Origin: Pseudoduganella buxea
GTDB lineage: Bacteria; Pseudomonadota; Gammaproteobacteria; Burkholderiales; Burkholderiaceae_D
Length of the DNA: 40,538 nt
Assembly (NCBI RefSeq): GCF_009720835.1
Contig: NZ_WNKZ01000057.1
Coordinates: forward strand, 1 to 40,538
Direction of reading: 5' to 3'
Both the position numbers and the translations under genes were made by a program. Of this stretch, positions 7,284 to 15,733 are shown piece after piece; position 1 is the stretch's first letter; every line of letters starts with the position of its first letter. The notes below the pieces were generated by a model, which was not told where the DNA came from, searched no databases, and saw nothing but the letters and a program-made list of their open reading frames with translations.

Positions 7284-8975
7284 ATGTACCAATACGATCA
7301 ATACGACCATCTCATCGTGCGCGAGCGCATCGCCCAGTACCGCGACCAGGTACAGCGCCGCCTCGGCGGCGAGCTGACGGAGGAAGAATTCCTGCCGCTG
7401 CGCCTGCAAAACGGCCTGTACATGCAGCGCCATGCCTACATGCTGCGCATTGCCGTGCCCTACGGCCTGCTGTCGTCCAAGCAGATGCGCATGTTCGCCC
7501 ATATCGCCCGCAAATATGACCGGGGCTACGGCCACTTCACCACGCGTCAGAACATCCAGTTCAACTGGATCGAGCTGGAACAGACGCCGGACATCCTCGC
7601 CGACCTGGCCTCGGTCGAGATGCACGCCATCCAGACTTCGGGCAACTGCATCCGTAACGTCACCTCCGACGAATTCGCCGGCGTGGCCGCGGACGAGATC
7701 ATCGACCCGCGCCCGTATGCCGAAGTGCTGCGCCAGTGGTCGACCTTCCACCCCGAGTTCATCGCCCTGCCCCGCAAGTTCAAGGTGGCGATCAACGGCG
7801 CAGTCGAAGACCGTGCCGCGATCGCCGTGCACGATATCGGCCTGACGGTGGTTCGCAACGAGGCCGGCGAGATCGGCTTCAAGGTCATGGTCGGCGGCGG
7901 CATGGGCCGCACCCCGATCCTGGGCAGCGTGATCCGTGAGTTCCTGCCCCGCGAGCACCTGCTGACGTACACGGAAGCGATCATGCGCGTGTATAACCAG
8001 TACGGCCGCCGCGACAACAAATACAAGGCGCGCATCAAGATCCTCTTGAAAGCCATCGGCGTCGAGGACTTCGCCCGCCAGGTCGAGGAGGAATGGGCCG
8101 ACCTGAAGGACGGCGCCGAGACGCTGACCCTGGAAGAGATGGAACGCATCATCGCCTACTTCCAGCCGCACGCCTACGAGACGCTGCCGGCCGTCGATCC
8201 GCTGGCCGGCCATGAGGACAACAAGGCCTTCGCCAACTGGGTCAAGCGCAACGTCAAGCCGCACAAGGTGCCCGGCTACGCGGCCGTCGTGCTGTCGCTT
8301 AAGAAAACCGGCGTGCCGCCGGGCGACGCCACGGCAGAACAGATGGACTACATGGCCGACCTGGCCGACCGCTACAGCTTCGCCGAACTGCGCGTCACGC
8401 ACGAGCAGAACATCGTGCTGGCCGACGTCCAGCAGGGCCAGTTGTTCAAGCTGTGGTCCGAGATCAAGTCGCACGGCCTGGCCACGCCCAATATCGGCCT
8501 GCTGACGGACATGATCTGCTGCCCGGGCGGCGACTTCTGCTCGCTGGCCAATGCGAAATCGATCCCGATCGCCGCGGCCATCGCCGAGCGCTTCGACCAT
8601 ATCGATTTCCTGCACGATATCGGCGAGATCGAACTGAACATGAGCGGCTGCATCAACGCCTGCGGCCACCACCACGTCGGCCATATCGGCATCCTCGGGG
8701 TCGACAAGGACGGCAGCGAATGGTACCAGGTGTCGATCGGCGGAGCCCAGGGCAACCATTCCGCCATCGGCAAGATCATCGGACCGTCGTTCTCGGCCCA
8801 GCAGATGCCTGAGGTGATCAACCGCCTGCTGCAGGTGTACGTGCGCGAGCGCACGCCGGACGAGCGCTTCGTCGACACGGCCCAGCGCCTCGGTATCGCC
8901 CCGTTCAAAGAATATGTTTATGCCACGCCGATCGATACCGCGGGACGCCTGGTTGGAGAAGACGAATATGCCTGA
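7284..8975 (+). CDS. cysI: Sulfite reductase, siroheme/4Fe-4S hemoprotein subunit
   Basis: The 563-residue enzyme of the nitrite/sulfite reductase family reduces sulfite to sulfide by six electrons in the cytoplasm. The siroheme-4Fe-4S ligands are visible as C-x5-C (Cys413 and Cys419, in CCPGGDFC) and C-x3-C (Cys456 and Cys460, in SGCINAC). Ferredoxin-like half-domains and the siroheme-binding 'TTRQNIQFNW' (86-95) and 'TSGNCIRNVT' (118-127) are also present. AGGA precedes the ATG. There is no cysJ flavoprotein next to it. Instead it overlaps by 8 bp with a DUF934 gene, a layout typical of Pseudomonas and Burkholderiales, where electrons probably come from another donor such as ferredoxin. Nitrite reductase activity is a less likely alternative given the cys context. 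Confidence 0.95.
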   Translation: MYQYDQYDHLIVRERIAQYRDQVQRRLGGELTEEEFLPLRLQNGLYMQRHAYMLRIAVPYGLLSSKQMRMFAHIARKYDRGYGHFTTRQNIQFNWIELEQTPDILADLASVEMHAIQTSGNCIRNVTSDEFAGVAADEIIDPRPYAEVLRQWSTFHPEFIALPRKFKVAINGAVEDRAAIAVHDIGLTVVRNEAGEIGFKVMVGGGMGRTPILGSVIREFLPREHLLTYTEAIMRVYNQYGRRDNKYKARIKILLKAIGVEDFARQVEEEWADLKDGAETLTLEEMERIIAYFQPHAYETLPAVDPLAGHEDNKAFANWVKRNVKPHKVPGYAAVVLSLKKTGVPPGDATAEQMDYMADLADRYSFAELRVTHEQNIVLADVQQGQLFKLWSEIKSHGLATPNIGLLTDMICCPGGDFCSLANAKSIPIAAAIAERFDHIDFLHDIGEIELNMSGCINACGHHHVGHIGILGVDKDGSEWYQVSIGGAQGNHSAIGKIIGPSFSAQQMPEVINRLLQVYVRERTPDERFVDTAQRLGIAPFKEYVYATPIDTAGRLVGEDEYA

Positions 8976-9534
8976 CCAGAATACCCAACGCATCATCAAG
9001 GGCCAAGCCATCGTGGCCGACGACTGGACCGTGCTGCGCCTGGCTGAAGGCCAGGAAGCGGCCACCGTGGAAGTCCCGGCCGGCAAGGTCATCGTGCCGC
9101 TCAGGACGTGGCAGTCGCAGAAGGATGCGCTGGCGGCCCGCCCGGAAATCGGCGTGTGGCTGGCCTCCGACGAGCGCCCTGAGGAACTGAAGGACGAGCT
9201 GCACAAGTTCGCCGTCATCGCCGTCGATTTCCCCAAGTTCACGGACGGGCGCGGCTACTCGATCGCCTACAACCTGCGCACCCGCCTGGGCTACCAGGGC
9301 GAGCTGCGCGCCATCGGCGACGTGCTGCGCGACCAGCTGTTCCAGATGAAGCGGGTCGGCTTCGACGCCTATGCGACGCGCCCGGACCGCAGCATCGAGG
9401 ACGCGCTGAAGGGCCTGACGGTGTTTTCCGAGACCTACCAGGCCTCCGTCGACGAGCGCCAGCCGCTGTTCCGCCGCCATCTGCGCACGGCCACGGCACA
9501 GGGCGAACACAAAGACGTCGGCGCCGGCATCTGA
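8968..9534 (+). CDS. DUF934 protein, sulfite-reductase-associated
   Basis: The 188-residue protein starts at ATG 8968 inside the end of cysI (8-bp overlap), which implies translational coupling. An earlier in-frame Met at 8914 would overlap cysI more deeply and is not preferred. The family signature is visible in FAVIAVDFPKFTDGRGYS, LRTRLGYQGELRAIGDVLRDQLFQM and CRVGFDAY-like 'RVGFDAYATRPD'. Members are found next to cysI in proteobacteria lacking cysJ and are thought to be needed for sulfite reduction. The biochemical role is not established, and electron delivery or CysI assembly are both guesses. No cofactor motif or membrane segment is seen. Confidence 0.88.
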   Translation: MPDQNTQRIIKGQAIVADDWTVLRLAEGQEAATVEVPAGKVIVPLRTWQSQKDALAARPEIGVWLASDERPEELKDELHKFAVIAVDFPKFTDGRGYSIAYNLRTRLGYQGELRAIGDVLRDQLFQMKRVGFDAYATRPDRSIEDALKGLTVFSETYQASVDERQPLFRRHLRTATAQGEHKDVGAGI

Positions 9535-9544
9535 GGAGCAGTCC

Positions 9545-10261
9545 ATGAGCAAGCTCGAAACGCTGGTCGCCGGCACCACGGCGACACTGGAACGCATTGC
9601 CCGCGACTTCACGCCCGCCGTGTTCGCGTCCAGCCTGGCCGCCGAAGACATGGTGCTGACGGACCTGATCCTGAAGAACCGCCTGCCGATCGTTATTTTT
9701 TCTCTGGAGACGGGCCGCCTGCACAAGGAAACCCTGGCGATGCTGGACAAGGTCAAGGAACACTACGGCTACGACATCGCCCTGTTCCGCCCGGAGCCGC
9801 AGGCAGTGGACCAGTACGTGGCGCAGAACGGCCTGAACGCCTTCTACGACAGCGTGGAAATGCGGCGCGAGTGCTGCCGCATCCGCAAGGTCGAGCCCCT
9901 GGGACGCGCACTGGCCGGCAACAAGGCCTGGATCACGGGCCAGCGCCGCGCGCAGTCGAACACCCGTTCCAGCCTGGCCGTGCACGAAGACGACCCGGCC
10001 CACCTGATGGACAAGTTCAACCCGCTGGCCGACTGGGATGAAGCCCACGTGTGGGAATACCTGCGCGCCAACGCCGTTCCCGTCAACGCACTGCACGAGC
10101 AGGGCTTTCCGTCGATCGGCTGCGAACCGTGCACCCGCGCCATCGAGCCGGGAGAAGACGTGCGCGCCGGCCGCTGGTGGTGGGAGAACCCCGAGTCCAA
10201 GGAGTGCGGCCTGCACGTGGTGGACGGCAAACTCATTCGCATCAAATCCGTGGCGGCCTGA
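9545..10261 (+). CDS. cysH: Adenylyl-sulfate (APS) reductase, iron-sulfur type
   Basis: The 238-residue thioredoxin-dependent enzyme reduces activated sulfate to sulfite. The PP-loop-like 'SSLAAEDMVL' (29-38) binds the nucleotide. Two cysteine pairs, Cys110-Cys111 (RRECCRIRKVEPL) and Cys193-x2-Cys196 (GCEPC), mark the 4Fe-4S cluster of the APS-using class, and catalytic Cys221 lies in KECGLH. Enterobacterial PAPS reductases lack the two pairs. With no cysC (APS kinase) in the cluster and an unfused CysN, the likely substrate is APS rather than PAPS. GAGGAG lies just upstream of the ATG, 10 bp after the DUF934 gene. Confidence 0.93.
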   Translation: MSKLETLVAGTTATLERIARDFTPAVFASSLAAEDMVLTDLILKNRLPIVIFSLETGRLHKETLAMLDKVKEHYGYDIALFRPEPQAVDQYVAQNGLNAFYDSVEMRRECCRIRKVEPLGRALAGNKAWITGQRRAQSNTRSSLAVHEDDPAHLMDKFNPLADWDEAHVWEYLRANAVPVNALHEQGFPSIGCEPCTRAIEPGEDVRAGRWWWENPESKECGLHVVDGKLIRIKSVAA

Positions 10262-10291
10262 GACCCGCGCCGCGACAACGAAAGAACATAC

Positions 10292-11245
10292 ATGAATGCT
10301 CTGGCAGACAAACAAGGTGCTGGCATCAACGGCATCAGCATGGAAGTGAACGCGCGCCACCTGGACGCGCTGGAATCGGAAGCCATCCACATCCTGCGCG
10401 AAGTCGCGGCCGAATGCAGCAATCCGGCCCTGCTGTTCTCGGGCGGGAAGGATTCCGTGGTGCTTCTGCGCCTGGCCGAAAAGGCCTTCCGCCCCGGTAA
10501 ATTTCCCTTCCCGCTGGTGCACGTCGACACGGGCCACAACTTCCCGGAAGTGATCGAGTTCCGCGACCGCCGCGTGGCCGAACTGGGTGAGCGCCTGATC
10601 GTCGGCTCCGTCGAGGAATCGATCCGCAAGGGCACCGTGCGCCTGCGTAACCCGGCCACCGACTCGCGCAATGCCGCGCAGGCCGTGACCCTGCTGGAGA
10701 CGATCGCCGAACACGGCTTCGACGCCTGCATCGGCGGCGCCCGCCGCGACGAGGAAAAGGCCCGCGCCAAGGAACGCATCTTCTCCTTCCGCGACGAATT
10801 CGGCCAGTGGGACCCGAAGGCCCAGCGCCCCGAACTGTGGGACCTGTATAACACCCGCGTGCACCCGGGCGAGAACATGCGCGTCTTCCCCATCTCGAAC
10901 TGGACGGAGCTGGACGTGTGGCAGTACATCGCCCGCGAGAAGCTGGCCCTGCCCCAGATCTACTTCGCCCACGAACGCCAGGTCATTCCCCGCAACGGCC
11001 TGCTGGTGCCGTTGACCGACCTGACGCCGGCGCGCGAAGGCGAAACCGTCGAAACGCAGGTGGTGCGCTTCCGCACCGTCGGCGACATCTCGTGCACCTG
11101 CCCCGTGTCGTCCGACGCGGCCGACGTGACGGCAATCATCGCCGAGACGGCCATCACCCAGGTGACGGAACGGGGCGCCACGCGGATGGACGACCAGACC
11201 TCCGAAGCCTCGATGGAAAAACGCAAGAAAGCCGGATACTTCTGA
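10292..11245 (+). CDS. cysD: Sulfate adenylyltransferase subunit 2 (ATP sulfurylase small subunit)
   Basis: The 317-residue PP-loop enzyme catalyses ATP + sulfate to APS + PPi, with the GTPase CysN driving the reaction. The PP-loop is LLFSGGKDSVVLLRL (about 47-61), and family signatures such as VHVDTGHNFPEV, GGARRDEEKARAKERIFSFRD and NTRVHPGENMRVFPISNWTELDVW are clear. It is usually about 300 residues, and the length here includes a short N-terminal extension before 'HLDALESEAIHILRE'. The stop overlaps the cysN start (TGATG), so the two subunits are translationally coupled. Confidence 0.96.
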   Translation: MNALADKQGAGINGISMEVNARHLDALESEAIHILREVAAECSNPALLFSGGKDSVVLLRLAEKAFRPGKFPFPLVHVDTGHNFPEVIEFRDRRVAELGERLIVGSVEESIRKGTVRLRNPATDSRNAAQAVTLLETIAEHGFDACIGGARRDEEKARAKERIFSFRDEFGQWDPKAQRPELWDLYNTRVHPGENMRVFPISNWTELDVWQYIAREKLALPQIYFAHERQVIPRNGLLVPLTDLTPAREGETVETQVVRFRTVGDISCTCPVSSDAADVTAIIAETAITQVTERGATRMDDQTSEASMEKRKKAGYF

Positions 11246-12573
11246 TGAACGCCATGACCAACGAACTCAATCGCCCACAGCAGGACGCTTCCTCGGGCCT
11301 GCTCCGCTTCATCACCGCCGGCTCCGTCGACGACGGCAAGAGCACCCTGATCGGCCGCCTGCTGTTCGACAGCAAGGGCATCTTCGCCGACCAGCTGGCC
11401 GCCGTCTCGCGCGCCAAGCACAAACGCACGGTGGGCGACACCATCGACCTGTCGCTGCTGACGGATGGCCTGGAAGCGGAACGCGAGCAGGGCATCACGA
11501 TCGACGTGGCCTACCGCTACTTCGCCACGCCCAAGCGCAAGTTCATCATCGCCGACACGCCGGGCCACGAGCAGTACACGCGCAACATGGTGACGGGCGC
11601 CTCGACGGCCGACGCCGTCATCATCCTGGTGGACGTGTCGAAGGTGAAGCTGCGCGAGGACGGCGGCGTAGACCTCCTGATCCAGACCAAGCGCCATTCG
11701 ACGATCGCCCACCTGCTGCAGATCGAGCACGTGGTCGTCGCCGTCAACAAGATGGACCTGGTCGACTACGACCAGGAAGTGTACGAGCGCATCGTCAAGG
11801 CCTACCGCGAATTCGCCCAGACCCTGGGCCTGAAGGACATCACGGCCATTCCGCTGTCGGCCCTCTCCGGCGACAACGTCGTGGAACGCGGCGACAAGCT
11901 GGGCTGGTACGAAGGCCCGACCCTGATCGAGCTGCTCGAATCGCTGACCGTCTACGACGAGGCGCACAATGCGCCGCTGCGCTTCCCCGTGCAGCTGGTG
12001 GCGCGCCATAACGGCCACGAGGCGAACGACTTCCGCGGCTACATGGGCCGCATCGAATCGGGCAAGGTGTCCGTGGGCGACCAGCTGGTGGTGCAGCCTT
12101 CCGGCCACGGTGCCACCGTCAAGGAAATCGTCACGTTCGACGGCTCTCTGCCGACGGCCAGTGCCGGCCAGTCCGTGACGATCGTGCTGAACGAATATGT
12201 CGACGTCTCGCGCGGCGACGTGCTGTCGTCCGCCGCGCAGCCGGCCACGCTGCTGAAACAGGTCAGTGCCGACGTCTGCTGGCTGTCCGAGGAACCGCTC
12301 GACTTGCGCCGCAAGTACTGGCTCAAGCACGGCACCAAGCAGACCGCCGCCAAGGTGACGAAGATCGACTCGATCCTTGACATCAACACCCAGCAGCGGC
12401 ACGATGCGGATGCGCTGAAGCTGAACGACGTGGCACGCATTGCCTTGAGCGTCCAGCAGCCGCTGGCGGCCGATGCCTATGACGATATCCGTGCCACCGG
12501 CGCCTTCATCCTGATCGATGAAGTCACGCACCAGACGGTGGCCGCGGGGATGATCCGCCTGGCTGCCGCGTAA
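11245..12573 (+). CDS. cysN: Sulfate adenylyltransferase subunit 1 (GTPase)
   Basis: The 442-residue EF-Tu-like GTPase couples GTP hydrolysis to APS synthesis by CysD. Visible G motifs are G1 GSVDDGKST, G3 DTPGHEQYT, G4 NKMDL and G5 SALSG, followed by beta-barrel domains 2 and 3. I place the start at ATG 11245, which overlaps the cysD stop by 1 nt (TGATG). The frame is open far upstream (to 10918) inside cysD, but that part is out-of-frame cysD sequence. There is no C-terminal APS-kinase domain (CysC), unlike the CysNC fusions of many bacteria, which fits direct APS reduction by CysH. Confidence 0.95.
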   Translation: MNAMTNELNRPQQDASSGLLRFITAGSVDDGKSTLIGRLLFDSKGIFADQLAAVSRAKHKRTVGDTIDLSLLTDGLEAEREQGITIDVAYRYFATPKRKFIIADTPGHEQYTRNMVTGASTADAVIILVDVSKVKLREDGGVDLLIQTKRHSTIAHLLQIEHVVVAVNKMDLVDYDQEVYERIVKAYREFAQTLGLKDITAIPLSALSGDNVVERGDKLGWYEGPTLIELLESLTVYDEAHNAPLRFPVQLVARHNGHEANDFRGYMGRIESGKVSVGDQLVVQPSGHGATVKEIVTFDGSLPTASAGQSVTIVLNEYVDVSRGDVLSSAAQPATLLKQVSADVCWLSEEPLDLRRKYWLKHGTKQTAAKVTKIDSILDINTQQRHDADALKLNDVARIALSVQQPLAADAYDDIRATGAFILIDEVTHQTVAAGMIRLAAA

Positions 12574-12615
12574 AACGGCAAAACGCTCGAACGGGCAAAA
12601 GGCGGCGGAGAATCG

Positions 12616-13332
12616 ATGGCAGTCGGAAAAGTCTACCTGGTGGGTGCCGGTCCCGGCGCCCAGGACCTGATCACCGTGCGCGGTGCCCGCCTGCTGGGCG
12701 AAGCCGATGTGGTGCTGTACGACGCCCTCGTCATCCCGGAAATGCTGGACCTGTGCCGCCAGGCCGTCTTGATCCCCGTCGGCAAGCGCGCCGGCCAGCG
12801 GTCGGCCGACCAGAACGCCATCAACGCACAGCTGGTCGCCTGCGCCCAGCAGTACCAGCGGGTGGTGCGCCTCAAAGGGGGCGACCCGATGCTGTTCGGC
12901 CGCGCCGACGAGGAACTGACGGCGCTCGAGGCGCTCGGCATCGATGTCGAAGTCGTCCCCGGCATCACCACGGCAATGGCCGCGGCGGCGGCGACGAAGC
13001 AGCCGCTGACGAAACGGGGCGTGGCCCGCAACGTCGCCTTCTTCACCTCCAGCACGGCGCCCGGCCATCCGGAAGAGACGGCAATTCCCTCCACCGACAC
13101 CCTGGTGCAGTACATGGGCGGGCGCGAGGCCATCGCCACGGCCCAGCGCCTGCTCGACCAGGGCCGCCGGCCGGAAACGCCCGTCATCGTCATCGAAAAC
13201 GTCAGCCGGCCCGACCAGCTGATCAGCCGCATCACCCTGGCCACCCTGGCCCACGGCCTGCAACCCCGCCACGGTCCCGTGCTCGTGATGCTCGGCGAGG
13301 CCATGGCGGCACGCGCCCACCAGCCATTGTAG
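12616..13332 (+). CDS. cobA: Uroporphyrinogen-III C-methyltransferase (stand-alone SUMT)
   Basis: The 238-residue enzyme methylates uroporphyrinogen III twice with SAM to give precorrin-2, the entry to siroheme and cobalamin. Tetrapyrrole methylase motifs are VYLVGAGPG (about 6-14), RLKGGDPMLFGRADEE (about 89-104) and VVPGITTAMAAAA. The protein lacks the CysG N-terminal dehydrogenase/ferrochelatase part, so the later siroheme steps must be encoded elsewhere. A CbiX-type chelatase is at 18025-18414. It lies 42 bp after cysN on the same strand and probably supplies siroheme for CysI. GGCGGAG lies upstream of the ATG. Confidence 0.94.
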   Translation: MAVGKVYLVGAGPGAQDLITVRGARLLGEADVVLYDALVIPEMLDLCRQAVLIPVGKRAGQRSADQNAINAQLVACAQQYQRVVRLKGGDPMLFGRADEELTALEALGIDVEVVPGITTAMAAAAATKQPLTKRGVARNVAFFTSSTAPGHPEETAIPSTDTLVQYMGGREAIATAQRLLDQGRRPETPVIVIENVSRPDQLISRITLATLAHGLQPRHGPVLVMLGEAMAARAHQPL

Positions 13333-13367
13333 CGACCTCCGCGGCGCTGCCCAGCGGCATTGCTTCG

Positions 13368-13373
13368 TATAAT
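13368..13373 (+). promoter_or_regulatory. Candidate -10 (TATAAT) for the DUF6328 gene
   Basis: A perfect TATAAT lies 60 bp before the ATG at 13433 in the gap after cobA. No convincing -35 is found at 16-18 bp, so the call rests on the -10 alone. Confidence 0.45.
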
Positions 13374-13432
13374 CTGGACATATAAACAGAAGGTGCGGGC
13401 ATCGATCCGCGCCAGAGATACGAAAGAGCGCC

Positions 13433-13918
13433 ATGCACGCCGATCCCTTTTCACCGCGGGAGGAATCCGACCGTCCCGACATGCCCGAAGACGGCGATTT
13501 CTCCGACATGCTCAGCGAGATGCGCATCCTGCTGCCGGGTGCCCAGATGCTGTCGGCCTTCCTGATCGTGCTGCCGTTTAACGGCGGCTTCCGCCAGATC
13601 GTGCAGACGGAAAAATACGTCTTCCTCGCGACGTTCTTCTTTGCCCTGGCCAGCCTGATCCTGCTGAGCGCACCGGCCGTGCAGCACCGCATCATGCGCC
13701 CGCTGAAGGACCGCGAACGCTTCAAGACCTTCGCCACGCGGCAGATCGTCGCGGGGGCGTTCGCACTCGGCATCGCGCTGGTGCTGGGCACCAACCTGGT
13801 GATTTCGGAGGTGTTCGGCGCCACCGTCGGCTTGATTGCCGGCGGCGTGATGGGGACCATCGTGGTGGTGATGTGGTGGCTGCTGCCGTTCTGGATCAAG
13901 CGGCAGACACCGATCTAG
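13433..13918 (+). CDS. DUF6328 family membrane protein
   Basis: The 161-residue protein has a short acidic, Pro-rich cytoplasmic N-terminus (1-30) and about four membrane helices: 'LLPGAQMLSAFLIVLPF', 'YVFLATFFFALASLILLSA', 'IVAGAFALGIALVLGTNLVI' and 'VGLIAGGVMGTIVVVMWWLL'. The 'EMRILLPGAQMLSAFL' segment is the family hallmark. No function is established for the family. It appears to have its own promoter and ends at a strong terminator, so it is probably not part of the cys operon. Met17 (13481) is an alternative start. Confidence 0.75.
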   Translation: MHADPFSPREESDRPDMPEDGDFSDMLSEMRILLPGAQMLSAFLIVLPFNGGFRQIVQTEKYVFLATFFFALASLILLSAPAVQHRIMRPLKDRERFKTFATRQIVAGAFALGIALVLGTNLVISEVFGATVGLIAGGVMGTIVVVMWWLLPFWIKRQTPI

Positions 13919-13928
13919 CGCGCAAAAA

Positions 13929-13963
13929 AAACCGGTGCGCCCTCGCGGGCGGCACCGGCTTTT
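13929..13963. terminator. Bidirectional rho-independent terminator
   Basis: CCGGTGC (13932-13938) pairs with GCACCGG (13952-13958), with an inner GCCC/GGGC stem, an A-run before and TTTT after. It separates the convergent DUF6328 (+) and DUF2382 (-) genes. Confidence 0.85.
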
Positions 13964-13978
13964 GACGCAGCGGGTGGC

Positions 13979-15133
13979 TTACGACGTCATGCGCGCCCAG
14001 CCGTGACGCACGGCGTCCTTGAACTTCTCCCACGTCGACTGCGGGTAGTGGCTTTCCCAGTTGCTGCGCAGGGTCGACTCCGAATCCTCCCACGAGCGGC
14101 CGCGATAGCTGTCGCTGCCGGCCATCGTGGCGCCGTAGCGGTAGGCCGGCGCGTAGTCGTCGAAACTGGCGCCCAGGTTGGCGTAGTTCGAGCTCCAGTG
14201 GGTGCGGTAGTACTCGTCGTCATCCGAGCTGCCCAGCTGCTCGACGTCGACCTGGGTGCTGCGCACCGTGTCGCTGATCTGGTCGGTGCGCTGCGACACT
14301 TCCTTGCCCACCACGACTTCCTCGACGACGCGGGCGGTCTTCTGCACCACGGCTTCCTCGGCGCTTTCACGCAGTTCGAACGAGCTGTCCTTGAAGGCGC
14401 CCACCTGGGACGGGTCGATCTGGCGATCCACCGGACGACGCTCGACATGCACGTGTTCCTCGCGCAGGCTGACGCTTTCCTGCACCGGCGTCTCCACCAG
14501 GCGTTGGTAGATGCGCACGCCGCCGCGCTGCACCATGCGCTTGCCCACCTTCAGCTCTTCCTGCATCACGGGAATGACCTGCGACTCGGTATCGGCACGC
14601 TGCAGCGAGCCCGTATCGGCCAGGCCCTGGCGCGAAGCCTGCAGGTCGAGATTCTGGCCCTGCAGGCTGGAACCCTGGTTCTGCAGGTCCGCGCTCTGGC
14701 GCGAAGCCGACAGGCCCGCACTCGGTGCCGAGGCCTGGGCGCCGGTCCAGCCGCCCGCATGCCACTGCGACTTGTACTCGTCGATGTCGATCGGGCCGAA
14801 GGCTTCGACGATGTCGGCGGCCCGTTCCACTTCGTCCTGCGTGGCCGTCTGCACGGTCAGCACGACATTGCCGCGGTTGACGGCTTCGCCGTAGACGACA
14901 CGCTCGTCGTCATCGTCGCCGAACAGGTTGGAGAAGAAGTGCTTGATGCTGTCGCCGATCGAGTCGTCGTGCGTGGAGGCGGTGGTGCTGGCGCTGGTGC
15001 CGGTGGTGGCAGTGCCGGCGGCGCCGGCGTTGAGCTGAATGGAATCGGCACCGATGCCCGACTTGACCAGTTCGTCGCGGGCGTGCTCGGCGTCGGCGCG
15101 GTTGTCAAATACGGCTGCTAGGGTATGGCTCAT
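13979..15133 (-). CDS. DUF2382 (YsnF/AvaK-type) protein with N-terminal GSP17M-like domain
   Basis: This 384-residue protein starts after a perfect AGGAGG. Residues about 1-120 resemble the general stress protein 17M fold (MSHTLAAVFDNRADAEHARDEL; DEVERAADIVEAFG), interrupted by a Thr/Ala/Ser linker. A Gln/Ser-rich stretch follows (about 130-185). The DUF2382 domain is at about 188-300 (VIPVMQEELKVGKRMV; VRIYQRLVETPVQESVSLREEHVHVERRPVDR). The C-terminal tail is acidic, with Tyr/Trp/Ser (about 310-384). Members are linked to stress and desiccation responses in several bacteria, but the mechanism is unknown. The start overlaps the end of a second DUF2382 gene (ATGA), so the two are coupled. Confidence 0.82.
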   Translation of the reverse strand: MSHTLAAVFDNRADAEHARDELVKSGIGADSIQLNAGAAGTATTGTSASTTASTHDDSIGDSIKHFFSNLFGDDDDERVVYGEAVNRGNVVLTVQTATQDEVERAADIVEAFGPIDIDEYKSQWHAGGWTGAQASAPSAGLSASRQSADLQNQGSSLQGQNLDLQASRQGLADTGSLQRADTESQVIPVMQEELKVGKRMVQRGGVRIYQRLVETPVQESVSLREEHVHVERRPVDRQIDPSQVGAFKDSSFELRESAEEAVVQKTARVVEEVVVGKEVSQRTDQISDTVRSTQVDVEQLGSSDDDEYYRTHWSSNYANLGASFDDYAPAYRYGATMAGSDSYRGRSWEDSESTLRSNWESHYPQSTWEKFKDAVRHGWARMTS

Positions 15134-15600
15134 GATCTTCCTCCTGTTTGCAACGGGTTTTGGAGATCGCCCGCAGGGCCTTCGTCGAACGCTTCGATGC
15201 GCACGTCTTCAGTCCTGAGCGGAACGGTCTGGCGGTGTTCATGCTGCTTGCGTACCCTGGTGATGTGCAGCTCTTCGCGGATACGGTAGCGCTTTTCGAT
15301 CACCAGGATTTCTTCCAGGACGGGGACCACCAGCACGTCGCCCTCATAGCGCGACGGCGGCGCTTCGGCCACCACGCGGTCCACCGGCACGCGGCGCACG
15401 TCCACCTCCTCCTGCCACAGCGTCTCCCGGACTTCCTCGGGATGCTCGGTGACGGATTTACTGACACGCACGCCCCGCCCCGTATCGACGACGCGGGTGG
15501 TGACTTCCACTTCCTCGCGGCTGACCGGGACGGTAACGGTGCCGGCGTCGGTGCCGGCGTCGGCACCGGTTGCTGCGCTGGGTTCCTGGCTCTTGTTCAT
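15130..15600 (-). CDS. DUF2382 (YsnF/AvaK-type) protein, short form
   Basis: The start at 15600 gives 156 residues. The frame stays open to 15771, but the upstream part overlaps the divergent gene and has no family similarity. Nearly the whole protein is DUF2382: TVTVPVSREEVEVTTRVVD, VTEHPEEVRETLWQEEVDVRRVPVDRVV, VVPVLEEILVIEKRYRIREELHITRV and TVPLRTEDVRIEAF. The N-terminus has an Ala/Gly/Asp-rich tail (about 5-25). It is the first gene of a two-gene unit with the longer DUF2382 protein, overlapping it by 4 bp. There is no signal peptide or membrane segment, so a cytoplasmic stress-associated role is inferred. Confidence 0.8.
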   Translation of the reverse strand: MNKSQEPSAATGADAGTDAGTVTVPVSREEVEVTTRVVDTGRGVRVSKSVTEHPEEVRETLWQEEVDVRRVPVDRVVAEAPPSRYEGDVLVVPVLEEILVIEKRYRIREELHITRVRKQHEHRQTVPLRTEDVRIEAFDEGPAGDLQNPLQTGGRS

Positions 15601-15699
15601 GAGACAAGACTGTACGGACTCTCGGCTCAGGGCGGCGCCACCTTGCCTGAATGCTACTAATGCCGGCCGGGCGGCTGGCTGGCCGGTGCCACGGCGCGT

Positions 15700-15705
15700 T
15701 AAAAT
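15700..15705 (+). promoter_or_regulatory. Candidate -10 (TAAAAT) for the tandem unknown genes
   Basis: TAAAAT lies 28 bp before the ATG at 15734 in the divergent gap. The -35 region is GC-rich and poorly conserved. This is the only AT-rich hexamer in the gap, hence the suggestion. Confidence 0.4.
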
Positions 15706-15733
15706 ACGTCCTTTGCACGCGACTGAGAGCGGT

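Noticed and set aside
9239..10972. 577-codon antisense frame over cysH and cysD
   Set aside because: Long antisense frames are expected in GC-rich coding DNA. The forward proteins are unambiguous.
10960..13899. 979-codon antisense frame over cysN, cobA and the DUF6328 gene
   Set aside because: The translated sequence is rich in His, Arg, Gly and Asp with no domain pattern. It is a shadow of codon bias.
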